DNA of 64,000 nucleotides from Asterias rubens (lineage: Eukaryota > Echinodermata > Asteroidea > Forcipulatida > Asteriidae), in contig NC_047069.1 of the NCBI RefSeq assembly GCF_902459465.1, positions 3,844,001 to 3,908,000 of the forward strand, in the 5' to 3' direction. The position numbers and the translations under genes were made by a program. Numbering within the stretch: the first letter of the stretch is position 1; each line of letters opens with the position of its first letter. The notes below the pieces were generated by a model. It was not told the DNA's origin. It was given only the letters and a program-made list of their open reading frames with translations, and did no database searches. Positions 33,840-44,300 of the stretch are shown in pieces.

Positions 33840-35862
33840 AGAAAGTTTTTGTTTCCGTGGTGTCTCTTTTCTATGACGTCACCAGCCCTAACTCAATGAG
33901 GTAATGAGGATCATTGGGTGAGAGTTGTGCAGTTTCCATATGACATCATTTTGGCGGCCAATGCAAAATGGTCTTTCTATTGACTATTGCAACGTCAAAG
34001 CCCGAGGTTGGGAAAACCAGGTTGGGAGAGCCATGAATAAAAAAAAAAACCGGAAAGCTACTGTTTGAAACAAAGAAACTCCAAAATGTAATATTCAAAC
34101 ACAGTGGTGGATTTGGTGAAACAAAATAACCAATCATGGGAAGTACTTTATTTCATTGAAAGTTTGCAGAAAATGTTGAATCTGATAACACAAGTGAGTG
34201 TTGTACTAACATTGGGTCGTCCGTGCCATCCAACAACAATGGAAAGGTCTATACAAAGGTAATAGATGCTTGAGGTTTTCAGTGTCATTAATCTAAGTTC
34301 AGGGAACACTAGAAAGGGGGAGAGGAGGTTGATAAGCATTACAATGAACATTTTATTTAGTTCAAGGGATATATTAGAACTTGGCTTGAGCTCTCTTTTG
34401 AAGGAAGACTTTAATTCACAATTAATTCAGATGAAACATTGTGCTATAATATTCTTACTGCCTTTTTTGATAATGATCTTTCTAAATTACCTGTTTGACT
34501 TGCATACTAGCAAACCTCGTCTTATGGAATTTCGGAACAGAAAAAGCAAGATGTATAAACGTCGCATTCATTCAAAATAGTTACCAAATTTGAATCAATT
34601 GTTAGTTCTGCTGGTATACATGTGCACCACACGCAGCCCGGAAAGTTTTTACCGTCTCTTTTGCCGAGATGTTTTCGTTTTGATGTGAGATGTTTTGACA
34701 TCGCCACCACTAGATGGTTCTGTGCTTGTTTTCCGCAATGTAAGAATAATTCTCCGGTATAGTCGCGGATGACACTTCCTTAAATGACTTCTCATCCTGT
34801 CGAATCTGTTGGCAATAGTTCAGTCTTTTTTAGCCCCTTTCACACGAGAGCAACTTAGCAAGCGTCCCTTGCTAAATTGTAGCTTGATTGTAACATTTTA
34901 TAAAATGTATCTCGTGTGAACAACAATGTTGTTCACTGTGTACAAGTTCTTTTGCAAAATCGTGTCAAACTTTGTTACATTTTACAACCATGCTTAAAAT
35001 AAGCGAGGGCCCGAGTTTAATTGCTGTCGTGTGATTATCCTTACATGTAAATCACACATTTCACGTCGTGCCTATTTCAGCCAAAGCAAAGGGTCGGGGA
35101 GAGGTGAAATAATGCAACCAGGGCCAAATTTGATAATTAAGCTCTTTATAGCAAAATTTCCGATAAGCAAATTCCTTTGCTAAGCCCGAAATGAGTGGGG
35201 TACAATCACAGCAAAATGTACGATATAAGGCTTGTAAGCTATTTTTGCTAAGCTAGAGTTTTCTGTGATTAACACTTCTGTACTTGTTTTATGAAATTGA
35301 GCCCTTTATTATGTGGGACGAAAACAGAAACTCACGGTAGCTGGCAGTTTCCGCAATATCCGGGCTCCTCGCCAATCGTCTTGAAACCATTTTTCACAGT
35401 TTTTCGGAAATGTGTTTGGTTTCTCTTACTTTTCAACAAATGTTTCCTTGCTTGATGTTTTTGTTCCGACTCTGTGCTTTCTGTATTGTGGTAATGTAGG
35501 CACTGCTGTGTTGATGAACTCACACAACCTGCCACTGATGGAGAAACATACAAAGTTTAATTCCCAAAATGGGGTGTTTTGTCACTGATTTATAATTTTA
35601 TTATAAACTTGCTGGACAGATTTGTACTAAAAGACCAGTATTCTCACTTTGTGTATCCTAACATAATTATTTTCGTAAACGTATTCAATTGGATAATGAA
35701 AGACAAAACACCCTTGTTGGACACAAAAAATGTGTGTGCCTTCAGATTTCAGAAAGGCTTCAGGCGCTTCAGGCCTTTAAGAAGTTTAGTCTTTTCATAT
35801 TCAAATTTTAGTGAGAAATAAAGTTTATGCGCCAACCCGAGACATTTCTTAGGTTGATCCCA
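33840..35862. other. Intergenic, mostly unrecognised
   Basis: No supported gene. A 104-codon frame at 34266-34580 has no recognisable domain and is rejected. 34846-34925 resembles a MITE end (CACACGAGAGCAACTTAGCAA) and 35120-35310 is a degraded relative of the GGGCCCAATTT MITE. 35575-35820 vaguely resembles the GGCAGTGGACAC family. Confidence 0.5.
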
Positions 35863-35870
35863 TAGAGCTA

Positions 35871-36365
35871 TATATATTGACTAGAGCGCTAACTTGCTCC
35901 GCGTTTTGAAGCCACCCTGAGCGCAGACATGTTTGATGTGTTGCGTGACTACGGAACGAATTCAATTTTAAGAGAACACACATTGCCGCGATTTGTTTTT
36001 AATTCGGCATGTGCGCTTTCATACGCGACTGCCCATTCGCGCACGTTCGCGCTACGAAAACCGTATGTTCGACTTGATTGATGTACTAAAAAAAGTATAC
36101 GCGCCTTTTAAACATGACGCACATGGCGCTCGCAGTTTTGTACGCTCATCAGCAGATTGTGCGTTCACATTTGCTGCATTTTTTGCTTCGATGACACATA
36201 GAAAAGAACAAACGCACTATCATGCAAATAGCCGTACAATTGCCGTACAAAATTTCAAGCTTTTGTATTGGTTTGTACATAAACATGGATGCGCCCACAC
36301 GGCTTCAAAACCTTAGTGCGTGTATAACGGGGTGTTAGCGCTCTAGTCAATAATATAGCTCTATG
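35871..36365. mobile_element. MITE with exact 8-bp target-site duplication (hAT-like)
   Basis: The left end CATAGAGCTATATATATTGA then CTAGAGCGCTAAC is mirrored by GTTAGCGCTCTAGTCAATAA then TATAGCTCTATG, about 33 bp. GTTGATCC lies immediately outside on both sides (35863-35870, 36366-36373). Eight-base duplications are characteristic of hAT elements. A 107-codon frame inside is probably fortuitous. Confidence 0.85.
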
Positions 36366-36373
36366 GTTGATCC

Positions 36374-37346
36374 TTAAAAAAAGAACTTTTTAATTGCTCC
36401 GGTAAACAAAATTATCGAGAGCGCAAAACCTATAGAAAAATCAATTCTTTTTAAAAAATCGTTTTCAAAGTAGTAAGTGGCGAAGTTCAAAGGGCGAAGT
36501 TAGAAAATCTGATAAACTTTGAAATGTTAATCTTACACTGTTTAGGCTTATGTCTTTGCAAACTGTCCGGATAATGCCCAGGTCGGACAATGGTGTAGAA
36601 GTTTCGTCCCGGCATTATTCACCTTTTATTTTTATTCCAACCGCCTTTCGTCGTTATATTACCGCATGTATCCGTTAAATTTCTGTCTGTGATATGCTGC
36701 TTGTGTATGTGCGTGTTCCTATAGCTTGTGCGAGTTTTAGGAAACCCGCGTCATCACGCGCTTTTAACTAAGAGTGAGGTGGTGGCCACGTGGAGGAGGA
36801 ACTTACCCACAGATAGATAAAGAACCTTTATAGGCCTTTTCACACTATCGACCTTCTATCCGTGTCGAACCTTATCCGGATAGGGTCCGTGTTGGTTCGG
36901 TAAAATTTCAACACGGATAAAAACAGCTTCGCTTTCACACTAGCTCTGCAGGAAATCAGCTTTTTGGTTACACGACGTAACTTTCAATCCATATATTGTT
37001 GGACCGTTTCACCGTCCTTGCAAAATCTTACGGATCGAAGCAGGACGCGGCTACTTTTTATGTACGCAGCGCCTTTTGTACGCGCTGGACAACTTTAGTG
37101 TGGCTATAAGGACCCATTTATGGGGCTACCTCTAACGGAGCTATAACCATAACGTAGCCTGCACGCAATTTTTTTGTCTCTACGAAATTGCCACTGGCGT
37201 AGTGCTTTTCAATGAAAATGTTGTCTTTCCAATTCGATGGGAACCCTTTAAAAAATATCAGGAAAATATTTGAGGATGAAAATTCAAATGTGCAGAAAAA
37301 ACGTCTGACGTCACACTTCGGGGCTCGTAACGCCACTCTCCTACGA
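36374..37346. other. Intergenic, unrecognised
   Basis: No gene seen. 36828-36960 has MITE-like mirrored words (CACACTATCGACC, TATCCGGATA, ACACGGATAAAAAC). Confidence 0.45.
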
Positions 37347-37717
37347 AGGTACACTATTGGTAATTGTCTAAGACCAGTCTTCTCACTTGGTGTATCCCAA
37401 CATAAGCATAAAATAACGAGCCTGTGAAAATTTGAGCTAAATTGGTCATCGAAATTGCGAGAAAATGGTAAGAGAGAAAACACCCTCGTTGGACGAATTT
37501 GTGTGCTTTCTGATGGGAATAAAAGACTTCTGGCTAGAAGTCTTTTTATTTTATTTTAGTGAGAAATAACCTATTTCTCAAAATCTATGCTACTTCAGAG
37601 GGAGCCGTTTCTCACAAGGTTTCAGACTAGCAACACCTCTCCAGTGCTCGTTACCAGGTCAGTTTTAAGTTAATGTTATTTGTTTTGGGAATTACCAAAC
37701 GTGTACCTTCCCTTTTA
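37347..37717. mobile_element. Diverged MITE (GGCAGTGGACAC family)
   Basis: AGGTACACTATTGGTAATTG at the left and AATTACCAAACGTGTACCTT at the right, with the TTCTCACTTGGTGTATC and AGGGAGCCGTTTCTCACAA blocks of the family in order. Confidence 0.7.
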
Positions 37718-38344
37718 GAATATTTGGGGCCAAAACTTTCAAACAAACTACTATTTTTCTCAATGTTGGGCCAGGAATCGAACCGTTCACAAATGTCATA
37801 GTAGCCTAAATATAAATGGGTAAGTACACTAGGCCAAAGAGGCAAAATAAAAATAACAAAATAAGGGTGTCACGTCCAGCATGCATGTTCATTAAACTTT
37901 TGTTTTGTTTAAATCAGTTTTAGCATGTAGTAGAAATAGTGGTTTTAGCTCGCCCGTTAAAAAAACACATTCGGGTCCTAACAAAATGAGGACAAAAAAC
38001 ACGGAGGCAAGTCACCTGGGCCCAATTTCATAGAGCCTGTTATATAAAGCACACATACTTTCTATTACTAAGCAAAACATGATCCAAGTGATAAACAAAT
38101 CTCGTGAAGGACCATTCAAGAATCAAGCGATGTTCTCAACCCTACGGAAGTGTATTTAGAACAATTTAAACACAATTCGCAGAGCTCCACTATATTACGT
38201 CCGGGCCTGTGGACATCCCGGGCGGATTACTATTTCACCCTGGCGACCATTTCGGCGGCATAGTCGATTTTTGTTTTCAATTGTCGGTATGTCCTAAATA
38301 CACTTCCGAAAGACCCGGCCAAACTTTTTTTGTGCAAGATTTTA
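37718..38344. other. Intergenic, mostly unrecognised
   Basis: A fragment of the GGGCCCAATTTCATAGAGC MITE lies at 38019-38110. Otherwise nothing. Confidence 0.45.
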
Positions 38345-38550
38345 CCCAGCTAACATGCATACGTTGGGCCAACGTCGGTGAACGTCGGCAATCGGCATTA
38401 AAAAACGAACGTTGAACAGACGTTGGGAAGGTCGGAGTCAGTTTTTAAACGTTGTACGGACGTTTGCAAACAGTATGAAATACAACAGTCAGAATTGCAA
38501 CGTTGTCACAACTTAGTTATGACAGGGGCAACTTAACGTCGACTAGTATA

Positions 38551-38940
38551 GGTTGTGCCAACGTCGGGAAATGTTATGCAGTGAAACATGTCGTTTTTCA
38601 ACGTTGGCTCAACGTAGTTAAAACACGGGTAACCTAATGTTTGCATCCTTAGGTTGTGCCAACGTCGGGAGATTTTGTGCAGTATAACAGGTCAATTTCC
38701 AACGTTTGCTCAACGTAGTTATAATACGGGCAACCTAACGTCTGCATCCTTAGGTTATGCCAACGTCGGGAATTGTTGTGCCGTATAACATGTCAATTTC
38801 CAATGTTGGCATAACGTAGTTATTATGTGGGCAACCTAACATCTGCTTCCTACGGTTGTGCCAACGTCAGGAAACGTTGTACAGTCTAAAGGGCCACTTT
38901 CCCACCAAGATAAAATTCATACGTTGGCCCAACGTTGAAA
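38551..38940. repeat. 101-bp tandem array inside the transposon
   Basis: GGTTGTGCCAACGTC or a one-base variant begins at 38551, 38652, 38753 and 38854, exactly 101 bp apart. Intervening blocks (TGTGCAGTATAACA, CAACGTAGTTATAAT, GGGCAACCTAACGTCTGC) repeat in the same order. Confidence 0.85.
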
Positions 38941-39406
38941 TAAATGCAAATTTGTGGGCGTGATTTAGAAGTGTGTATTAACAATACTAAAAACAAATTG
39001 GATGAGTTTAAGAATTTCCAAAGCAAGTTTGTGTACTTTTGTGGATAATTCGTTTGTAAGAAAAAATGTACACTAAAAATACTTTAAAAAAACATTTGAA
39101 TTTAGAAGTAAGCAATTTTAATTAATAAAGGTGTAAAACCATGATTGGAAAGTCTGTGGATTCTTGACTATATAAATACAAGACATGCCGTACAAAGAGT
39201 TTATGGGCCAGTATAAGTTGTAGTTAGAATGTAATGTAGTTATTAGTATCATCAATTACTTGTAAATAACATCCCCTAGCTGCCGCTTCCCAGGTTGTAT
39301 CGTAATTTGGGTGTGATCCCTGGCTACACGGCAGTTAACGGTTGTATGGCTTCTGACTGGCACCCCGAACAAAGATATTGACAAAATAGGGACACCGCCA
39401 ATATAG

Positions 39407-39478
39407 GGCTAAATAGCTCAGTTGGTAGAGCGCCGGCACGTTAATCCGGAGGTCGTTGGTTCGAATCCCACTCTAGTC
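39407..39478 (+). tRNA. tRNA-like sequence (Asn GTT-like) within a mobile repeat
   Basis: The 72 nt fold as a cloverleaf: 7-bp acceptor stem (GGCTAAA/TCTAGTC, one mismatch), D arm GCTCAGTTGGTAGAGC, anticodon loop ACGTTAA, T arm with TTCGAAT loop. The anticodon position reads GTT. C33 replaces the usual U33, and mismatches sit in the anticodon and T stems. With two more copies at 52 kb it is probably a tRNA pseudogene spread by a repeat. GAACAAAGATATTGAC before it and GTCAATTCTTTGTTC after it form inverted repeats around it. Confidence 0.55.
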
Positions 39479-40019
39479 AATTCTTTGTTCAACCCCAAAA
39501 TCATTTCAAAAATTTACCCAGTCAGTTTCCCTTGTTGTTTAAATTGTTAACATACACTAATAACTTGAATTAATTACACAGGGCGTTAACTGCATTAAAA
39601 GATAGTTAATCTCTAAATTATTGTTTTAGATTATTCGTAAATTTGCCCAACGTTGTAAACAAACGTCAATACGACGTCAACAGCCGACTTTGGGCCAATT
39701 AAAAAATATCATGTTGTCCCAACGTTTAGCTAAAACGTCTAACGAACGTTGGGCGTGCCGACGTCGGCAAAAAAGTTGCCGACGTCGGAATGGGGTTGGG
39801 CTTACGTCGGCCCAACGTTGGCCCAACGTCCGCGACGTTGGCCCGATGGAAAAAACAACGTCACTACAACGTCACTCGCCAACGGTTGCCCTACCAAAAA
39901 TGTGTACGTTTGCCAACGTTGTGCCGACGTATACATGTTAGCTGGGTAATATCTCACACAAGTGAACGGAGCCCTATCTCTTTTGAGAAAAAGAAAAATA
40001 GTTTGCAATCCATCTAGGC

Positions 40020-40041
40020 CATAGAGCTATATAGCTCTATG
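40020..40041. repeat. 22-bp perfect palindrome equal to fused MITE ends
   Basis: CATAGAGCTAT directly joined to ATAGCTCTATG, the same outer bases as both ends of the MITE at 35871-36365. Confidence 0.6.
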
Positions 40042-40048
40042 ATCGGGT

Positions 40049-40185
40049 ACCGGTCAACTCGGTCCCAAGTCAACTCGGTCCCAGTCAACTCGGTCCCAAG
40101 TCAACTCGGTCCCAAGTCAACTCGGTTCCAAGTCATCTCGGTCCCAAGTCATCTCGGTCGGTCCCAAGTCAACTAGGTCCTTCGA
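40049..40185. repeat. 16-17-bp tandem repeat
   Basis: About eight copies of AAGTCAACTCGGTCCC, with variants CATCTCGG and GGTTCC. A simple minisatellite. Confidence 0.85.
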
Positions 40186-41329
40186 CCAAATTTTACCTTT
40201 TTTAAATTATTTTATTGGTACTATTTCGTGCGTGTAACTGTAAGTTAATAATAATATTTACAGAATATTTTTTCAGAATTGAGAAGTCTCCCAAACACAC
40301 GAACATCCCCGGTAGTGGAATTAAGCAAGACAGTTTTCTAAGAACAAACTCTACCTGGCAACCAAGTAGATACACTGCAAACCAAATATAAATAATCGAT
40401 ACCTCACCATGCAATGCCTCAAATCATGCTCAAATCCTATTTATTTTATTATGTTCTTGTAAAAGTTTGCTTACTTTTTTAATGTAAGTGTTTTCAACCA
40501 ACCTTATTTTTATTTTTGTTTTGATTTTCATTACGTGTAAGTTAACTGAAAAGTTATGTTTATTATTAATAATTTTAACCAAACATAAATTTTCTCATGT
40601 TTTAATTCTCAGAAATCGTACTTTTTTATATTATTTATAGAATTTCTTGATAAAATAAACATCTCAAGAGGATTAAATTGTTACTGTTTGTCAATTAATG
40701 TAAATTTTTGTTAATGTTAAATTATCTAATACAAACGGTATACCAGTAGGCATACTAGGACTGTAAACAGTTTGTTTAATAATGACAACCTGGGGTTCTA
40801 TGCTTCAACTTTCGAGGAGTTGGTTCCTATTTTGGCCCGGAAAGCGGAGGAAAGTTTGATATAATGAAACTGGCAGCAAGTCGGCTGGGGAAAAAGCACA
40901 TCAAATTTTAGTGGGTGTTGTTTTCTGGGGTGACAAGTCTAAGTTCCAAAAAATAGTGTCGTATTGGAGGTATGTGAGTTTCATGCTCCTTCGCTGCGCT
41001 CATACGCATGAAAAACAGCTTTACTTTATTGTAGGACACACAATAAACACACCTTGACAACATTATTTAGTTTCAGAATTTGTATAAATCATGGGACTGG
41101 GAGTGGGCCGTATGGGATGTATGTGAGTTTTCTGGGGGGAGAAAGAAAGGAAGATGAAGAAGACTGGTAGCCCGCCCTCTGACGTTGTGGGAAGGGTAGT
41201 GCAGCCCGATCACACGACGACTGTTTTATCACACACGCACACGTACACGTCTGTCCCACACAATCTCTATTTTTTGACAATCTCTTGGACTTTTTAACTT
41301 TTGCATGCTGACGACGGATTGAGCTGAGT
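40186..41329. other. COMMD8 upstream region
   Basis: AT-rich with no recognised gene or repeat terminus. It should contain the COMMD8 promoter, whose position I cannot assign. Confidence 0.5.
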
Positions 41330-41386
41330 ATGGCCGCCGATAGTTTACAACTTCTTGAGAAATGTCCCCCTGAAAAACTTGATACC
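41330..41386 (+). CDS. COMMD8: COMMD8 exon 1
   Basis: Nineteen codons, donor GATACC/GTATGT. Supported by frame continuity with exon 2, similarity to the human start (KLPAELG-like KCPPEKLDT) and the complete protein length. An alternative first exon is not excluded. Confidence 0.75.
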
Positions 41387-44300
41387 GTATGTATCGTATA
41401 CTTTCTAGAACGTATTACATGCTTTAATTTCATGAAATAATTGGCGTTTATTTGTAATGTGAATAATGTCTAGTTTCCGGACAAGCGCCTTTTCTTAGCC
41501 CGGGGGAGGGGAGGGGGGAGGCGGGGGGCAGGCGGGGGGGGGGGGGGGGGCAGGCGGGGGGCAGGCCGGGGGGGGGGGGGGCTGAAAAGTTTCCGTACGG
41601 CGCCACCACTTTTTCATTTGTTATGAAATAAAATAGTATCTCATTTACCTCAATGATTAGTTGCGATAACGTAACCCTCCTCCCGACGGCCGCCAGGCCG
41701 GAGGGTTACTGTTTGTTTCAAGCGGAAACGGTTAATCTGGTCCAACACGTATCGTAGCGTCATACTTTATCGACCCTCATATGTTTTCGGGGTCCCCAAC
41801 TTTTATTCCAGTTTACCGCGAGATTGTGCAAGCTGCACCGGTGAAAGAAGCTATGCAGTTTACTCACAGTCTGTATTTTCATCAGGCTAAATCATGCTGA
41901 GAAAAAGGTTTCCTGTCGTTGGTTATGCTCAAACATTTATAAAATGATTGATTTTTGGTACTAATCACTAGTGCATTATTATGCCAACATTCAAATGAGT
42001 CAAAGAAACATCATCCAACCTCGAAAGTTCAAAACAAATTACTATCTGCTATATTGAGTTTCATTCTGCTTTAGTCGCTAGATGGATCACGTGAGCTGGT
42101 TACTATTTGGGATTCTCTGGTGTGCCAATATGGGGAAAATATTAAAATATTTGAAGTGAAAACGACAACAAGTTTTTTTTTTTTTATTGACTGCATACTG
42201 TAATAAATTCCAATAAGCGTAATAAATATTAAGTCTACATTAAAGAGAAAATATCATAGATTGGTTTCCTATCTCCTGAAACCAAACATTACTGGTCTGA
42301 AATGGGGGAAAACGGATTGTTATGAAGTGTGTGTGTTTCAAGGGGGGGGTGGGGTGTTTTACTTTTATGCCTTATGATATCTCTGGATTCTAATAATATA
42401 GTAGCCAAAATGCCTTAGGACAAAAATGTAATTAAATTTGTTACGTAGTAGGGTCATTCCCGTGTCAAATCAACCAGTTTTCAGAAAAGTTCTCAGGTGA
42501 CCCTCTCAGATTTTGATGAAACTTCATCAGAATGATTGGATGTGGCTCAAATGAACACATACAAAAAAGCTAAGTCGTACTCCATGTCGTTTTCTAGATA
42601 TGACCCATTGAAATTTTGTCGAGGCGGCCATTTTGTGCTCGCGCGAGACGCAAAAAGTGATTTTTGTGTTAATTTCCGACTTTGAAAGCTCATAATTTAG
42701 TTATTGTACCAGGTAGAGAGCGCAAATTTGGTATTCCATCTTACTTCTTGCAAAATTTCTTGAATCTGCACTCAATTTAAATGTATCTCATTTAATTTTC
42801 TAGTTATGGTCACTTAAAGTAGGCACTTTAATCAGCCAAAAATGTTTTTTTTGTGATAATTGGGGTCACCCTGTGCCAACATGAGAGGTCAAATGAATCC
42901 TATATTCCCTAGGTATTATCTATGGGTGCATGTCTATACCCATAAGCAATTATAAGCTCACCAATGCATTAATTTAGAAATAACATGGGCCCAAAGTTGG
43001 TTCCAGCCAGAAAAAGGTCAAAAAGACCCCGCCCGTCTTGACCCCGGTTGACCCCGCGATCAATTAAAGCATTTTTTGAAATTGATACCAGTTAACATGG
43101 TTAAACATTTATATTATATCTTCTTATACACCAATTTTCAGCTTTGGCACTCAACTCCTTCATGGTGTGGTGGCAATTTGAATATTATATGTTTTTGGCA
43201 CATTTTAATATAATATCATACAGTGTACATGTACATGTACATTCATGTACACATACAATACATGGTAATAATGTTTGAAGCTTGTGTAACTAATTTTTCT
43301 GGCTAGCAAAAAGTAACATCAATGCATTGGCATTTGTGGTGTCTGCATGATACACAAGTACATATTTTGTTTGAGAAAGTAGTGTTTGATGTGATACACA
43401 TTAGAGAAGTATTGTTCTAAAAAAGTAGTGTATGGAAAGTAATACCAGCGTTTATGCAAATAAGGTGACCATGTGATTGGAAAGTGTAACCAGCATAAAC
43501 ATGTATATAGCATGGAGGAAACAGGGGACTGGGGTTGGGTTAAAACCAGAGAAGAATATGACAGTGAGCGCTAAGTACTGGCAGATTTAATTTGTATTGT
43601 GTGGTTTGATCCATGTTTCAAGTGAAACTACACACGGTATACTGGGGTATGGTTCCATACTGGGGTATGGTTCCAATATTTTGTGTAACCGGGAGATTGT
43701 TGCAGCACTTTGAGGTACCTGCCTTAAATTATTTATTGCAGTTGAAAACATGCATCATCAACCCATTTCTAAAAACAATAACACAAATAAACTTACGTTT
43801 TTGCTAGCCAGAAAAAATAAGTTACACAAGCTTCAAACATATATTACCATGTATTGTACATGTGTACATGAATGTATATGTACATGTATACTGTATGATA
43901 TTACATTAAAATATGCCAAAAACATATAATATTCAAATTGCCACCACACCATGAAGGAGTTGAGTGCCAAAGCTGAAAATTGGTGTATAAGAAGATATAA
44001 TATATCACGAAAAACATTTTTGGCTGATTAAAGTGCCTACTTTGGGTGACCATAACTAGAAAGTTTAAGGAGATACATTAAAATTGAGTGCAGATTCATG
44101 AAATTTGGCAAAAATTAAGATGGAATACCAAGTTTGAGCTCTCTACCTGGTACAAAATCTAAATTATGAGTTTTCAAAGTCGGAAATTATCACAAAAATC
44201 ACATTTCGTGTCTCGTGCGCGCACAAAATGGCCACCTCGACCAAATTTCAATGGATCATATCTCGAAAACGACATGGAGTATGACTTTTTTGTATGTGTT

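Larger units (their letters stand above)
38345..39946. mobile_element. TA-flanked transposon with AACGTTGG repeats and 101-bp satellite
   Basis: CCCAGCTAACATGCATACGT at the left and ACGTATACATGTTAGCTGGG at the right are inverted copies, each bordered by TA (38343-38344 and 39947-39948), a Tc1/mariner-like signature. Both ends are loaded with AACGTTGGGCCAACGT-type words. Inside are a 101-bp tandem array and a tRNA-like unit. No transposase frame. Confidence 0.75.

Noticed and set aside
34266-34580. 104-codon plus-strand frame
   Set aside because: No domain, no splice context, no similarity I recognise; hydrophobic stretch is AT-driven.
35993-36316. 107-codon frame inside the 8-bp-TSD MITE
   Set aside because: No transposase motif; element is too short to be autonomous.
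38551-38940. Regular 101-bp repeats considered as a CRISPR array
   Set aside because: Whole units repeat, without unique spacers, inside a eukaryotic transposon.
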